A stretch of DNA of 64,000 bases from Cyclonatronum proteinivorum (GCF_003353065.1 NZ_CP027806.1:2872501-2936500), one strand, 5' to 3'; counted from the first letter of the stretch, positions 25,196 through 34,447 are shown. The notes: generated from the letters alone by a model not told the origin. Translations and numbers: made by a program.

Positions 25196-25402
25196 TCAGC
25201 GCGTTTGAGGCAGTTTTTTTTTAAGGCTGCTGACGAGTTTGGCGTCGCGCTTAAGAACCATATGCTGCTGGTCATCGATGATCCATTCGATGGTTTCGCC
25301 TTTTTGGAATTCCATAGCTTCAGCCACGGCGGCAGGCATATTGACATACCACTGCTGGCTGGCTTTGCGGTCGATGCGTTGAATTTTGGTAGGATAGCCC
25401 AT
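25196..25402 (-). CDS. AbrB/SpoVT-like DNA-binding protein inside the IS
   Basis: A 68-residue protein with the swapped-hairpin AbrB pattern: KIQRIDRKASQQWYVNMPAAVAEAMEFQKGETIEWIIDDQQHMVLKR, where the MPAAVAEAMEFQKG segment matches the loop-helix of MazE/AbrB domains. A basic tail KKKLPQT ends the protein. Its TGA stop (25196-25198) overlaps the putative transposase start as CTGA, the arrangement of translational coupling. It probably regulates transposase expression, perhaps by binding the inverted repeat CTAGT/ACTAG (about 25427-25441) just upstream. Not a clear antitoxin because no toxin is present. Confidence 0.75.
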   Translation of the reverse strand: MGYPTKIQRIDRKASQQWYVNMPAAVAEAMEFQKGETIEWIIDDQQHMVLKRDAKLVSSLKKKLPQTR

Positions 25403-25425
25403 ATGCGGTAGGATTTAAGAATAAT

Positions 25426-25442
25426 CTAGTGATATAACTAGA
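25426..25442 (-). promoter_or_regulatory. Possible AbrB operator in the IS
   Basis: CTAGTGATATAACTAG is an inverted repeat (CTAGT / ACTAG) about 25 bp upstream of the AbrB-like start codon on the minus strand, with an AT-rich centre that could be a -7 region. Autoregulation by the AbrB-like protein is inferred from position only. Confidence 0.35.
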
Positions 25443-25533
25443 CAATAATATCCTAAAAAATCCGGTCATATGCATCATAGACCGGGATTTTTTTACGAAA
25501 AACTCAAAAATACAAGCAAAAGCCAAACTCCAG

Positions 25534-25612
25534 GGCGCGGCTTGCCGCGCTGTATTACGCGACGCGGAGCCTGTCATCCTGAGCGAAGCGCAGCGGAGTC
25601 GAAGGATCTCGT
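25534..25612. repeat. Composite repeat remnant (C-B')
   Basis: GGCGCGGCTTGCCGCGC followed by CTGTCATCCTGAGCGAAGCG and GTCGAAGGATCTCG, the right half of the composite repeat. Its left part is missing at the IS junction. Confidence 0.75.
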
Positions 25613-25642
25613 TATACGAGGCAAAGAAGCAAGAAACCTCCC

Positions 25643-27259
25643 CTATGTCTGAATCACGCCGGTTTTGAAGTCGGGGATGTCGGGGTTGTGGTTGGCCGCT
25701 TCCAGTGCTTTTGATATGCGGCTGCGGGTTTCTTCGGGATGGATGATTTCATCCACCCAAAGACGGGCGGCGGCATAGGTCACGGTCGTTTGTGATTCGT
25801 AGCTTGCGGTTATTTTTTGCAGGAAAGCCGCTTTTTCTTCCTCACTCAGCACCTGTCCTTTGCGCTCCATGGCGGAGACTTCGATCTGCATAAGGGTTTT
25901 GGCAGCCTGCGCGCCGCCCATTACCGCGATCTTGGCGGAAGGCCACGCATAGATGAAGCGCGGGTCGTAGGCTTTACCGCACATGGCGTAGTTACCAGCC
26001 CCGTAGCTGTTGCCGATTACTACGGTGAACTTCGGCACCGTTGAGTTGCTGACCGCATTCACCATTTTGGCGCCGTCTTTGATGATACCGCCGTGCTCGC
26101 TCCGTTTGCCGACCATAAATCCGGTGACATCATGCAAAAATAAAAGCGGGATTTTTTTCTGATTGCAATTCATAATGAAGCGCGCGGCTTTGTCGGCACT
26201 GTCGGAGTAAATCACCCCGCCAATCTGCATTTCCCCGGTCTTGGATTTGACAACCTTGCGCTGATTGGCCACAATGCCGATACTCCAGCCATCAATGCGG
26301 GCGTAGCCGGTGAGCAAGGTTTGTCCGTAGCCTTTTTTGAATTCCGTAAAAGAACCCGCGTCGATAATGCACTCCAATACAGACATCATATCGTAGGGAC
26401 GGGTGCGGTCAAAGGGCAGGCGGTTCAGAATTTCGGAAGCCTCGGCCGCAGGGGCCTGCGCTTCTGTCCGGTTGAAGCCCGCCGTTTTGAAGGGACCCAG
26501 CTTACCCACCAAATCACGTATGGTTTGCAGACAGGTAGCGTCATCGGGCATTTTGTAGTCGGTCACACCGCTGATTTCGGTATGCGTCGTTGCCCCGCCA
26601 AGGGTTTCGTTGTCCACGTTTTCCCCAATTGCGGCTTTCACAAGGTAACTGCCGGCAAGAAATACGCTGCCGGTTCCCTCCACAATCATCGCCTCGTCGC
26701 TCATGATGGGCAGGTAGGCCCCACCCGCAACACAGGATCCCATGATGGCAGCAATCTGCGGAATGCCCATCGCACTGATTTTCGCATTGTTCCGGAAAAT
26801 GCGGCCAAAGTGTTCTTTATCGGGAAAAATTTCATCCTGCATTGGCAGGTAGACGCCCGCGGAATCTACGAGATAGATCAGGGGCAGATGATTTTCCATC
26901 GCAATTTCCTGCGCACGTAGATTCTTTTTACAGGTGATCGGAAACCAGGCACCGGCTTTAACGGTCGAGTCGTTGGCAACAATCATGCACAGTCTTCCGG
27001 AAACCGTACCAAGACCGGTAATGACACCTGCAGCCGGACATCCGCCCACCTCATCATACATCTGATAACCGGCCCACAGTCCGATTTCCTGAAATTCGGT
27101 GCCGTCATCAATCAGCGCAGCAACCCGCTCCCGTGCGGTCATTTTGCCTTTCGTGTGCTCCTTTTCAATGCGTTTCGGGCCGCCGCCCTGTCTGATTTTT
27201 GCTTCGGTTTCGCGCAGCGCTGCAATCTGCGCCTCATGCTGAGATAGATGGTTGCTCAT
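25643..27259 (-). CDS. Acyl-CoA carboxylase carboxyltransferase (beta) subunit
   Basis: Transfers carboxyl from carboxybiotin to an acyl-CoA (propionyl-, acetyl- or methylcrotonyl-CoA). Start at MSNHLSQHEAQIAAL (538 aa); a longer in-frame start 52 codons upstream adds low-complexity translated leader. Two crotonase-fold halves are visible: the N-terminal half with ARERVAALIDDGTEFQEIGLWAG, SAGVYLPMQDEIFPDKEHFGRIF and GSCVAGGAYLPIMSDE (oxyanion glycines), and the C-terminal half with LHDVTGFMVGKRSEHGGIIKDGAK, GNSYGAGNYAMCGKAYDP and AVMGGAQAA. The GVYLPMQDEIFPDKEHFGRIF stretch is typical of methylcrotonyl-CoA carboxylase (MccB/AccD-like) rather than PccB. The biotin subunit is not in the window. 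Confidence 0.88.
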   Translation of the reverse strand: MSNHLSQHEAQIAALRETEAKIRQGGGPKRIEKEHTKGKMTARERVAALIDDGTEFQEIGLWAGYQMYDEVGGCPAAGVITGLGTVSGRLCMIVANDSTVKAGAWFPITCKKNLRAQEIAMENHLPLIYLVDSAGVYLPMQDEIFPDKEHFGRIFRNNAKISAMGIPQIAAIMGSCVAGGAYLPIMSDEAMIVEGTGSVFLAGSYLVKAAIGENVDNETLGGATTHTEISGVTDYKMPDDATCLQTIRDLVGKLGPFKTAGFNRTEAQAPAAEASEILNRLPFDRTRPYDMMSVLECIIDAGSFTEFKKGYGQTLLTGYARIDGWSIGIVANQRKVVKSKTGEMQIGGVIYSDSADKAARFIMNCNQKKIPLLFLHDVTGFMVGKRSEHGGIIKDGAKMVNAVSNSTVPKFTVVIGNSYGAGNYAMCGKAYDPRFIYAWPSAKIAVMGGAQAAKTLMQIEVSAMERKGQVLSEEEKAAFLQKITASYESQTTVTYAAARLWVDEIIHPEETRSRISKALEAANHNPDIPDFKTGVIQT

Positions 27260-27473
27260 AAACAGTCGGTCAAATAAATGAATAAAATAGATTCGAATCG
27301 GAATAGCTGCGGGAAAATAAGACTTTTTCGCAGAGTGTAAGACGCTTTGACTTTTTTTAAGGTTATGCTTGTCTTGGGTCCACATTGGCAGGGTTCTTAT
27401 ACCTCCAGCAATCAAATGATTCTGGGGCGTCCAGGGTTTTAGCCGGTGAACTTTTATGAACCAAACCAGTTAA

Positions 27474-27699
27474 CCCGCATTATTCACAATTAAACAGAAT
27501 TGATTTGCTAAGATTAATTTTTGATTTGTCTTAGCGAAAACACTTTCAGCCCAAATTAGGGTGTGGTTTAAAGACAGCGAAATTTCCCCGCTGGCGGCGT
27601 TGAAGCTGAAAACTCATGCTCAGGGTACTTAGGTACCCTTCCGCTGAGTTTTCAGGCTTCGCCTTGCCAGCAAGAAAATTTCTTGGTGAATAACGCGGG
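27474..27699. mobile_element. MITE-like element, copy B
   Basis: Ends CCCGCATTATTCAC (27474-27487) and GTGAATAACGCGGG (27686-27699). Internally it carries the core GGTACTTAGGTACC with arms GAAAACTCA..TGAGTTTTC, and it matches copy C (51778-52030) in the opposite orientation; 226 bp, no coding capacity. It occupies most of the gap between the carboxylase gene and the GWxTD gene. Confidence 0.85.
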
Positions 27700-27831
27700 T
27701 TGCAATAGCTGGTATGTAAAACCGTTTTGCGCTCGCTTTCGACAGGTGTTTTGGGTAGAAATGAATTCCGCAAAGCACCGGATTGAGCCGTATTTTATCA
27801 TCGCGCTTTTTTTGCAACCTCATCCATCAGC

Positions 27832-29268
27832 ATGAATTTAATTCAACGTCCCTTTCAGTCTGTTCACAGCCTCCCTCTAAAGCATGTGTCAGGCCTTTTC
27901 ATCCTCACCCTTGTATGCGTGCTTACCGCCGCCGAAGCCTTCGCACAGCGCAACGTGAGCTACCGTGAACTCGCCGCCCAAAACAGGGCGCCGGGTCTTT
28001 ATATCGATCACAATGTCATTAAGGCGGAAGCGGGTGAGCCCAACGTTTGGCTGCATTACCGCTTTGGTCATGATGTGCTGCGGTTCAGACAGATTGCAGG
28101 AACTACGGGCAACGTCAGCACTGAGCGCTTTGAAGCAACTGCCGAACTGAGTGTGCAGATTTTTGAAGCTTCTGAGCCCGGCCAAAACGGGGAAGCCCGA
28201 CGGGGAAGCGCAATCAAAACCCTAACCTGGCGCGGGCAGACGCGGGCCGCTGATTTCGATGAAACCAGCCGCCGGGATTTATTTCTGAATGCCAACCTAA
28301 GCGCGGCCTTGCCACCGGGCCGCTATGCTTATTCGACCTCCCTCACCCTTGACGGGCGTCCCCTGCAGCTCCGGCAAAGCACGCGCTTCTTCACGGTACC
28401 GGATTTCGAATCTTCCGACGCCCCGCCCCTTTACTTTGTGAACCCAGCGGATTTGGGCTCAGATCAGTTTGAAATCATCAACTTTGGACGCGCCGTCTTA
28501 TACGCGCAGGATTTTGACGCCTTGCTTGTCGTACCCGGTACCGACAGCACCTATCGGGTGATCGTGAATCAGGTTGAGCCCGGTGGCCGCGACACCACAA
28601 CCGTTCGCAGGGTACATGAATCAGATGTCGCAGCGGATCAGATTCGCAGTATTCAGAGCATGCGGATTTCCGAATCGGCACAAGCCCTCCCCCTGCTCGG
28701 CCTGACAGAAGCCGAAGCCGACGCAGACGGTGCCTTCCACCTCCTGCAGCTGAACATCCCAAACCGCAAATTCCAAAATGCGTCTTTTGTGATTCAGGTT
28801 AAAAAAGGAGATGAGCTGCTGACAGAGCGTTTTTTCCGCAACCTCTGGCTGGACATTCCCACGAGTCTGCTGAACATTGATGTAGCCATCCGAAAAATGG
28901 AAATCATCCTTGACCGCGACACGCACCGCGAACTTCGGCGCGGCAATGAACAACAGCGAATCAAAAATTTTCGCGCGTTCTGGGAAGCGCGGGACCCCGA
29001 ACCTGAGACCGATTACAACCCCGTGATGGTTGAATTCTTCCGGCGCGTTGACATGGCATTCGACCGCTTCACAACCCCCAATCAGCCGGGCTATGACAGC
29101 GATCAGGGGCGTACGCTGATCCGCTTTGGCGAACCGGAGCGCATTACGCGCCGCCTTCCGACCGGCAGCGCAGCCATCGAAGTATGGCAGTACAGCGACC
29201 GCGAGTTTGTTTTTGAAGCCACAAGCGGCTTTGGCGAATACCGCCTGCTGCGTACCAACCGGCTGTGA
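27832..29268 (+). CDS. GWxTD-domain exported protein
   Basis: A 478-residue protein with a signal peptide (about 1-39, VSGLFILTLVCVLTAAEAFAQ). The mid part is a beta-rich region resembling the Ig-like N-terminal domains of this family, and the C-terminal GWxTD domain (about 375-478) contains IKNFRAFWEARDPEPET, MVEFFRRVDMAFDRFT, GYDSDQGRTLIRFGEPERI and IEVWQYSDREFVFE. This domain is common in Bacteroidota-like and Acidobacteria genomes; its function is unknown. Monocistronic, ended by an intrinsic terminator. Confidence 0.85.
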   Translation: MNLIQRPFQSVHSLPLKHVSGLFILTLVCVLTAAEAFAQRNVSYRELAAQNRAPGLYIDHNVIKAEAGEPNVWLHYRFGHDVLRFRQIAGTTGNVSTERFEATAELSVQIFEASEPGQNGEARRGSAIKTLTWRGQTRAADFDETSRRDLFLNANLSAALPPGRYAYSTSLTLDGRPLQLRQSTRFFTVPDFESSDAPPLYFVNPADLGSDQFEIINFGRAVLYAQDFDALLVVPGTDSTYRVIVNQVEPGGRDTTTVRRVHESDVAADQIRSIQSMRISESAQALPLLGLTEAEADADGAFHLLQLNIPNRKFQNASFVIQVKKGDELLTERFFRNLWLDIPTSLLNIDVAIRKMEIILDRDTHRELRRGNEQQRIKNFRAFWEARDPEPETDYNPVMVEFFRRVDMAFDRFTTPNQPGYDSDQGRTLIRFGEPERITRRLPTGSAAIEVWQYSDREFVFEATSGFGEYRLLRTNRL

Positions 29269-29300
29269 ACCAACTTAATTTTATGACGAAAGATCCCATT

Positions 29301-29342
29301 GCAGGCTGCATGAAAAATATTTTTTATGCAGCCTGCCTTTTT
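29301..29342 (+). terminator. Intrinsic terminator of the GWxTD gene
   Basis: Perfect 11-bp arms GCAGGCTGCAT (29301-29311) and ATGCAGCCTGC (29326-29336) followed by CTTTTTTAT. Confidence 0.85.
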
Positions 29343-29608
29343 TATATTTGGTGAGATTTTTATAAGATTGTTACTACACACCGCCCATCACACCCGGTTT
29401 TGCATTTTCCTGTATCTGATTAATTATGACGCAGGACTTCCATATATGGCACTCAAACTGCACGGTTCAACACCATAATGTTTTTTCAGGTTTATCCCGC
29501 TCAGCATGGGGTTTCTTTTAATTATGCTGAATCCGCCTCTTCTTCAGCCCAGGACATGCCGTACATCCTGATGTGCCGCCTGCAGCCCCATAATCTCTGC
29601 CCGAAGCG

Positions 29609-30622
29609 ATGGAAGTGAACCGCCCAATCTGCATAACGCCGGGTGATTTCAATGGCATTGGTCCGGAGACCATTTTGAAAGCGCTCGAAAACAAATCCCT
29701 GCGCGATCGTGCCCCCTTTTTACTGCTCGGTCCGGCGAAAGCCTGGGAGTACTGGCGCCATTTAACAGTTCCACCTGCCTCCTTTTCTCCGGAAGTCGTC
29801 GCCTCAGCGGAACAGGCTGTTGAAAAAGGCAAGGTTTATGTTTACGAACCTGAATCAGACCGGGGCAGCTTTATTCCGCAGCCGGGTCAGCTTACCGCGG
29901 AATCCGGTGCATGGAGCATGGCCTGTATTGCCGCGGCGACGGAACTTTGCCTTTCCGGAAGGGCCGCAGCCATGGTTACAGCGCCCATCAGCAAAGAAGC
30001 GGTCAATCTTGCCGGTCATCACATTCCGGGCCATACGGAATATCTCGCAGAAAGGGACGGCGGGGCCGAAGTTGCCATGATGCTCGTATCCGGCGGCCTG
30101 CGGGTTGTGCCGCTTACCACGCATATTCCCATTGCCGCAGTGAGCCGGAATATCACGCAGGAAGGCATACGGCAGAAGGCGGAGATCATCCTGAAAAGCC
30201 TTCAGTCGGATTTCAGCATTGAAGCGCCGCGCCTCGCCATACTTGGCCTGAATCCCCATGCCGGCGATGGGGGCGTGATAGGCCGGGAAGAAATCGAAAC
30301 CATCGCACCGGCTATAGAAGCGCTGCAACAGGCGGGCTTTGGCTGTGAAGGCCCTTTTCCCGCAGACGGTTTTTTTGCCAACCGTGCGTATGAATCTTTT
30401 GACGCGGTCCTCGCCATGTATCACGATCAGGGGCTTGTCGCTTTCAAAACCATTGCGTTTAACGCGGGCGTCAATTTTACGGCCGGACTTTCCTTTATCC
30501 GCACCTCCCCTGATCACGGCACAGCCTTTGGAATTGCCGGAAAAAACCTGGCCAATGCAGGCTCGGCCGCAGAAGCCATCACCCTCGCCCTTCGGCTTGC
30601 TGAGTTGCGCACTTCCACATAG
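29609..30622 (+). CDS. pdxA: 4-hydroxythreonine-4-phosphate dehydrogenase PdxA
   Basis: Oxidises 4-phosphohydroxy-L-threonine in the DXP-dependent pyridoxal-phosphate pathway. The 337-residue protein has RPICITPGDFNGIGPETILKAL at the N-terminus, metal-ligand region GHHIPGHTEYLAER (His about 135-139), GLNPHAGDGGVIGREE (second His about 213) and MYHDQGLVAFKT (third His) followed by FIRTSPDHGTAFGIAGKN. These are the diagnostic PdxA segments, and length is normal. PdxA paralogues with other hydroxyacid substrates exist, so the specific substrate is inferred. It starts the plus-strand run that continues with the methyltransferase 100 bp downstream. Confidence 0.92.
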   Translation: MEVNRPICITPGDFNGIGPETILKALENKSLRDRAPFLLLGPAKAWEYWRHLTVPPASFSPEVVASAEQAVEKGKVYVYEPESDRGSFIPQPGQLTAESGAWSMACIAAATELCLSGRAAAMVTAPISKEAVNLAGHHIPGHTEYLAERDGGAEVAMMLVSGGLRVVPLTTHIPIAAVSRNITQEGIRQKAEIILKSLQSDFSIEAPRLAILGLNPHAGDGGVIGREEIETIAPAIEALQQAGFGCEGPFPADGFFANRAYESFDAVLAMYHDQGLVAFKTIAFNAGVNFTAGLSFIRTSPDHGTAFGIAGKNLANAGSAAEAITLALRLAELRTST

Positions 30623-30722
30623 TCTGCCGCCCCTGATCCAAACACTTCAATTTCCTGCCATCCGGCGAACACCTTCTTCATCATTACCTCCTACCCTCTC
30701 AACAATCACCATCCTCCCTCCC

Positions 30723-31505
30723 ATGAGTCAGAAAAATGCCCGTATCTACAGCTCCCTTGCGCCGGTCTATAACGACCTGATGAAAGATGTAGATTATGAA
30801 GACTGGGCCGATTATGTTGACGCCATCATTCAGGAACTAAGGCCGGAAGCCGTGAGCCTGCTCGAGCTTGCCTGCGGTACCGGCAAAGTTGCCATGTATC
30901 TGGAAGAGCTTGAATGCTACGAAATTACGGCTACCGATATGAGTGCAGAAATGCTTGAAATCGGTGAACGAAGGGCACTTTTCCGCAACATGAAGATCGA
31001 CTGGAAACAGGTTGATTTTTATGACATTCAGCTGGATAAAAAGTTTGATGTGGTTTACGCTCTGTTTGACAGCATTAACTATATCATGAATGATGATGAT
31101 TTTCTGAAAATGCTGCAAAACGTTTCGCGCGTAATGCATGAAGACTCGATCTTTATCTTTGACTTCACAACCCCAAGGCATTCTGAGTACGTCAATGATA
31201 AGCTCAATTCAGAAGGCGTTAGTCCGGACGGGATCCGCTTTGAGCGTGTCAGCTATTACGTGCCGAGCCGGAAAATGCACATCAGTGAGTTTGAAATTGA
31301 AGTGCTGGACGACGACAAAATTACCGCGCTGCGCCGCGACCGGGAAGTGCACCGGCAGCGCATTTACGAGCTGGATGAAGTCACAAATCTCGTAAATCAA
31401 TCCGATTTCAACGTGCTTGCAGCCTACGACGACTTTGTCCTTGAGCCTGCTCATGCCAAAACCGAACGCGTAACCATGGTGCTCACATGCCGGAAGAATC
31501 CGTAA
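30723..31505 (+). CDS. Class I SAM-dependent methyltransferase
   Basis: Start at MSQKNARIYSSLAPVYNDLMKD (260 aa); the open frame extends further upstream but over pdxA in another frame and is not supported. Rossmann motifs: LLELACGTGKVAMYLEE (motif I, about 43-59), ATDMSAEMLEIGERR (motif II), and FDVVYALFDSINYIMNDDD (motif IV, about 103). The C-terminal part is a mixed alpha/beta insert typical of the Methyltransf_25 group. Substrate unknown. The stop overlaps the downstream ABC ATPase gene by 19 bp, suggesting translational coupling. Confidence 0.85.
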   Translation: MSQKNARIYSSLAPVYNDLMKDVDYEDWADYVDAIIQELRPEAVSLLELACGTGKVAMYLEELECYEITATDMSAEMLEIGERRALFRNMKIDWKQVDFYDIQLDKKFDVVYALFDSINYIMNDDDFLKMLQNVSRVMHEDSIFIFDFTTPRHSEYVNDKLNSEGVSPDGIRFERVSYYVPSRKMHISEFEIEVLDDDKITALRRDREVHRQRIYELDEVTNLVNQSDFNVLAAYDDFVLEPAHAKTERVTMVLTCRKNP

Positions 31506-32170
31506 TTGAATTCAGCAATGTCACGCTGGGCTTCAATGGCAAAGATATTATCAAAGATCTTGATTTCAGCCTCGGCAACGGCGAATTCTGCTACCTGATT
31601 GGCGCAACCGGATCCGGCAAAAGCTCCCTGCTGCGGCTCATTTACCGCGATCACATGCCGGATTACGGGGATGTGTTTGCTGCGGGCGAGCACGTGACCC
31701 GTCTCAAGGAAAAAGACATCCCCTTCCTTCGGCGAAAACTCGGCATAGTCTTTCAGGATTTTCAGCTTCTGCCCGACCGCAACGTGTACGACAACGTTGC
31801 CTTTGCGCTCGAAGTAACCGGGCACAAGCGCAGCTTCATCAAACAGCGCGCCCTCGAGTGCCTCGCTATGGTCGGCCTTTCCCATAAGCACAGTAATATG
31901 CCGGGCGACCTCTCCGGCGGGGAACAACAGCGGGTTGTGATTGCCCGCGCGCTGGCCAACGAGCCGCGTATTATGCTGGCCGACGAGCCTACCGGAAACC
32001 TTGATCCGGAAGCTTCACAAAGTATCATGGAACTGCTCATGCAAATCAACAATCGTGGCATGGCCATCCTCATGGTAACCCACAACTATGATATCGTCCG
32101 GCAGTTTCCGGCACGGACCGTAAAACTCGAACATAAAAACCTGACCGAACTGCCTCCCGGAAAAGTCTAA
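31487..32170 (+). CDS. FtsE-like ABC transporter ATP-binding protein
   Basis: A 227-residue single-domain ABC ATPase: Walker A GATGSGKSS (about 38-46), Q-loop VFQDFQLLPDRNVYDNV, signature LSGGEQQRV (about 143), Walker B RIMLADEPTGNLDPE (about 164-178), and H-loop MVTHNYD. The VFQDFQLL...ADEPTGNLD pattern is that of FtsE/LolD; the short length and lack of extensions favour FtsE, which with the membrane protein FtsX controls peptidoglycan hydrolases at division. No ftsX follows, but a peptidoglycan amidase does (110 bp downstream), which fits the role. Confidence 0.82.
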   Translation: MPEESVIEFSNVTLGFNGKDIIKDLDFSLGNGEFCYLIGATGSGKSSLLRLIYRDHMPDYGDVFAAGEHVTRLKEKDIPFLRRKLGIVFQDFQLLPDRNVYDNVAFALEVTGHKRSFIKQRALECLAMVGLSHKHSNMPGDLSGGEQQRVVIARALANEPRIMLADEPTGNLDPEASQSIMELLMQINNRGMAILMVTHNYDIVRQFPARTVKLEHKNLTELPPGKV

Positions 32171-32279
32171 GCCGCAAACGCTTCCTTTTTTAGTCCGCTA
32201 CATAACTTTTGGGTATATTAAAATCTGACTATTCTACCTTCGACAGCTATCCGGAACTACAGTCCATTCGTACCCTTGC

Positions 32280-33719
32280 ATGCTCCGCGAAAAATTACAT
32301 TTCATCCTGCTTTTTGTATGCTTCACTGCACTGATATGCGCGCTCACGGGGCTCAGTCACAGCTTACAGGCGCACAGCCATCCGAAGGCTTCCTTAAACC
32401 CCAATGCATTAGCGGATGAACCCAACCGGCTTGAGCGTATTTCAGTAACACCGAGAAGTGACGGGCTGGGCTACGTAATCCGCTTTCACTTCGCTGAGCG
32501 TCCGCAGTCGTTTCAGGTTTTTCAGCCGGAACAATCCCTGATTCAGTTTGCTGTGTACAGCGATGGTCCGATTGAATTCGGAGAAAATCTCGAAATCCCC
32601 GAGTCCTTTGGCACATTCCGCAAGTCACCAACCGACTTCGGTTACGGATTTGACTTCAGCCTTCATTCGGATACCCCCTATCTCGCGCAAAGCTACATAG
32701 ATCAGAACCGCCGTCACGTCCTGATTGGTCTCACAGAAATTTCATCCCGGGAAATTGCACAGCTCACGGACGGGCTTGATGTCATCCGGTGGAGCGCTGC
32801 ACCCAACGGAGAAAACGGGAACGCGAACGAAACGGATGCTCCGTCAGCCTCCTCCCCAAACGCTGCTCAGCACTCCGGGCAGTCTGCCGAAGCCTCCGCC
32901 GCTCCCAATACATCCGAAGAAGGACCGGTATTCCCCCCTCTGCCGGAGCTTCCCGCCCCTGCCGAACGCGTCAATAACGGCAGTGAACTCGTCAATTGGA
33001 TGGTGTTCGATACCGTCGTACTCGACGCAGGTCATGGCGGACGCGACCCCGGGGCCATAGGCGCTTCGGGCACCTTCGAAAAGACCATCGCCCTTGCCGT
33101 CGCGCTCAAAGTAGGCGAATACCTCAATCAATACCTGCCCGAACTGAATGTAGTTTACACCCGCGATGACGACACCTTTGTAGGACTCGCAGAGCGCGGG
33201 CGTATCGCCAACCGCAACAACGGGCATTTGTTTGTCTCCATCCATACCAATTCTCACAGCGGCAGGCAGGCACATGGGGCCGAGTTCTACTTCCTCGGGC
33301 AGGGCCGAACGCAATCGGCGCTTGAAGTCATGCGCAGGGAAAATGCGGTAACCCGCTTCGAAGATCAGGAAGAGCGCCCGGAAGAGCTGACCGACTTCAT
33401 GCTACTGACGCACATCATGCAGAACTCCGGCAACATACGGCAGAGCGAGACCTTCGCAGGCATGCTCGAAGAGCAATTTGCACAGCGCGCACAGCGGCGA
33501 ACAAGGGGCGTAAAACAGGCCGGACTACAGGTCTTGTTTGAAGCCTCCATGCCCGGCGTGCTCGTTGAACTCGGCTTTATTTCCAACCCGCAGGAAGAAC
33601 GCTTTATGAACAGCGAGTACGGTCAGGCCATTTTAGCCTCCGCCATCTTCAGGGCCATCCGCGACTATTCCGAAATGGTGCAGCGCCGGCAGCGGGCACA
33701 GAACGCTCAGGCAGAGTAA
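32280..33719 (+). CDS. N-acetylmuramoyl-L-alanine amidase (AmiC-like)
   Basis: Cleaves the amide between muramic acid and the stem peptide during cell separation. The 479-residue precursor has a signal sequence (LHFILLFVCFTALICAL), an N-terminal AMIN-like beta region (about 45-165, resembling the septal-targeting domain), a Ser/Pro/Ala/Glu-rich linker (about 180-230), and the zinc amidase_3 domain (about 243-470): VVLDAGHGGRDPGA (first His), TFEKTIALAVALK (Glu ligand), FVSIHTNSH (second His) and GVLVELGFISN (catalytic Glu). Located after the ftsE-like gene, consistent with FtsEX-controlled hydrolysis. Confidence 0.92.
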   Translation: MLREKLHFILLFVCFTALICALTGLSHSLQAHSHPKASLNPNALADEPNRLERISVTPRSDGLGYVIRFHFAERPQSFQVFQPEQSLIQFAVYSDGPIEFGENLEIPESFGTFRKSPTDFGYGFDFSLHSDTPYLAQSYIDQNRRHVLIGLTEISSREIAQLTDGLDVIRWSAAPNGENGNANETDAPSASSPNAAQHSGQSAEASAAPNTSEEGPVFPPLPELPAPAERVNNGSELVNWMVFDTVVLDAGHGGRDPGAIGASGTFEKTIALAVALKVGEYLNQYLPELNVVYTRDDDTFVGLAERGRIANRNNGHLFVSIHTNSHSGRQAHGAEFYFLGQGRTQSALEVMRRENAVTRFEDQEERPEELTDFMLLTHIMQNSGNIRQSETFAGMLEEQFAQRAQRRTRGVKQAGLQVLFEASMPGVLVELGFISNPQEERFMNSEYGQAILASAIFRAIRDYSEMVQRRQRAQNAQAE

Positions 33720-33778
33720 AGCTGCGCTATGCTGCGACACCTCCTTCATCATCCTTAACCCAAAACGTATTTGCTTGT

Positions 33779-34429
33779 ATGAAACCCTTCGTAATTGGTG
33801 TAGCCGGCGGCAGCGGCTCGGGAAAAACGACGGTCGTTAGCCACATCATCGACGCCGTTGGCAGTGAAAACCTCGTACTCCTGCAGCACGACTCCTACTA
33901 CCGCGACCTGAAGCACCTCAGCTTCGAACAGCGCGTCAGGCAAAACTTCGATCACCCAGCGGCGCTCGAAACCGAGCTTCTCATCCGGCACGTAAACGCC
34001 CTCCTCAGCGGCTACAGCATTAAGTGCCCGATCTACGATTTCAAAAACCACGTCCGCTCCGAAAACTACAGCACCTACACCCCCAAGCCGATCATCCTCG
34101 TTGACGGCATTCTGATTTTCTACGAACGCGAGCTGCGCGACCTGATGAACATCAAAATTTTTGTGGATACCGATGACGACCTGCGCCTCCTTCGCCGCCT
34201 CAAGCGCGACATCAACGACCGCGGCCGCAGTGTGGATAGCGTGCTCAATCAGTATGAAAAATTTGTGCGGCCCATGCACCTCGAGTTCGTGGAACCCTCC
34301 AAACGCTACGCCGACATCATCATCCCGCACGGCGGCCAAAACAAAGTTGCACTCGATATTCTGAATTCCTTCATTAGCGAGAAGGTATCGCATATTTCTG
34401 AAAAGGAAGCCGAAGTAAAAGAAAAATAG
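33779..34429 (+). CDS. udk: Uridine kinase
   Basis: Phosphorylates uridine and cytidine to UMP/CMP for pyrimidine salvage. The 216-residue protein has the P-loop GGSGSGKTT (10-18), LLQHDSYYRD and FDHPAALE (substrate pocket, about 58-65), the IYDFKNHVR lid region (about 85-93), GILIFYERELRD (about 111) and RLKRDINDRGRS (about 140-152). Length and motifs match Udk. Ends the plus-strand run; followed by a bidirectional terminator. Confidence 0.94.
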   Translation: MKPFVIGVAGGSGSGKTTVVSHIIDAVGSENLVLLQHDSYYRDLKHLSFEQRVRQNFDHPAALETELLIRHVNALLSGYSIKCPIYDFKNHVRSENYSTYTPKPIILVDGILIFYERELRDLMNIKIFVDTDDDLRLLRRLKRDINDRGRSVDSVLNQYEKFVRPMHLEFVEPSKRYADIIIPHGGQNKVALDILNSFISEKVSHISEKEAEVKEK

Positions 34430-34447
34430 GCTGCCGGAATGGAATAC

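Larger units (their letters stand above)
23773..25533 (-). mobile_element. IS element (DDE transposase plus AbrB-like gene), 1761 bp
   Basis: Terminal inverted repeats CTGGAGTTTGGCT (23773-23785) and AGCCAAACTCCAG (25521-25533) match perfectly over 13 bp, and GGCG flanks both sides (23769-23772 and 25534-25537), consistent with a 4-bp target duplication. Inside, on the minus strand, are an AbrB-like gene and a transposase gene overlapping it; the transposase stop codon lies within the left inverted repeat. The left flank is the CCCTGAAAGGGCG repeat and the right flank is a composite-repeat remnant, so it inserted at a junction between two dispersed repeats. Confidence 0.8.
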
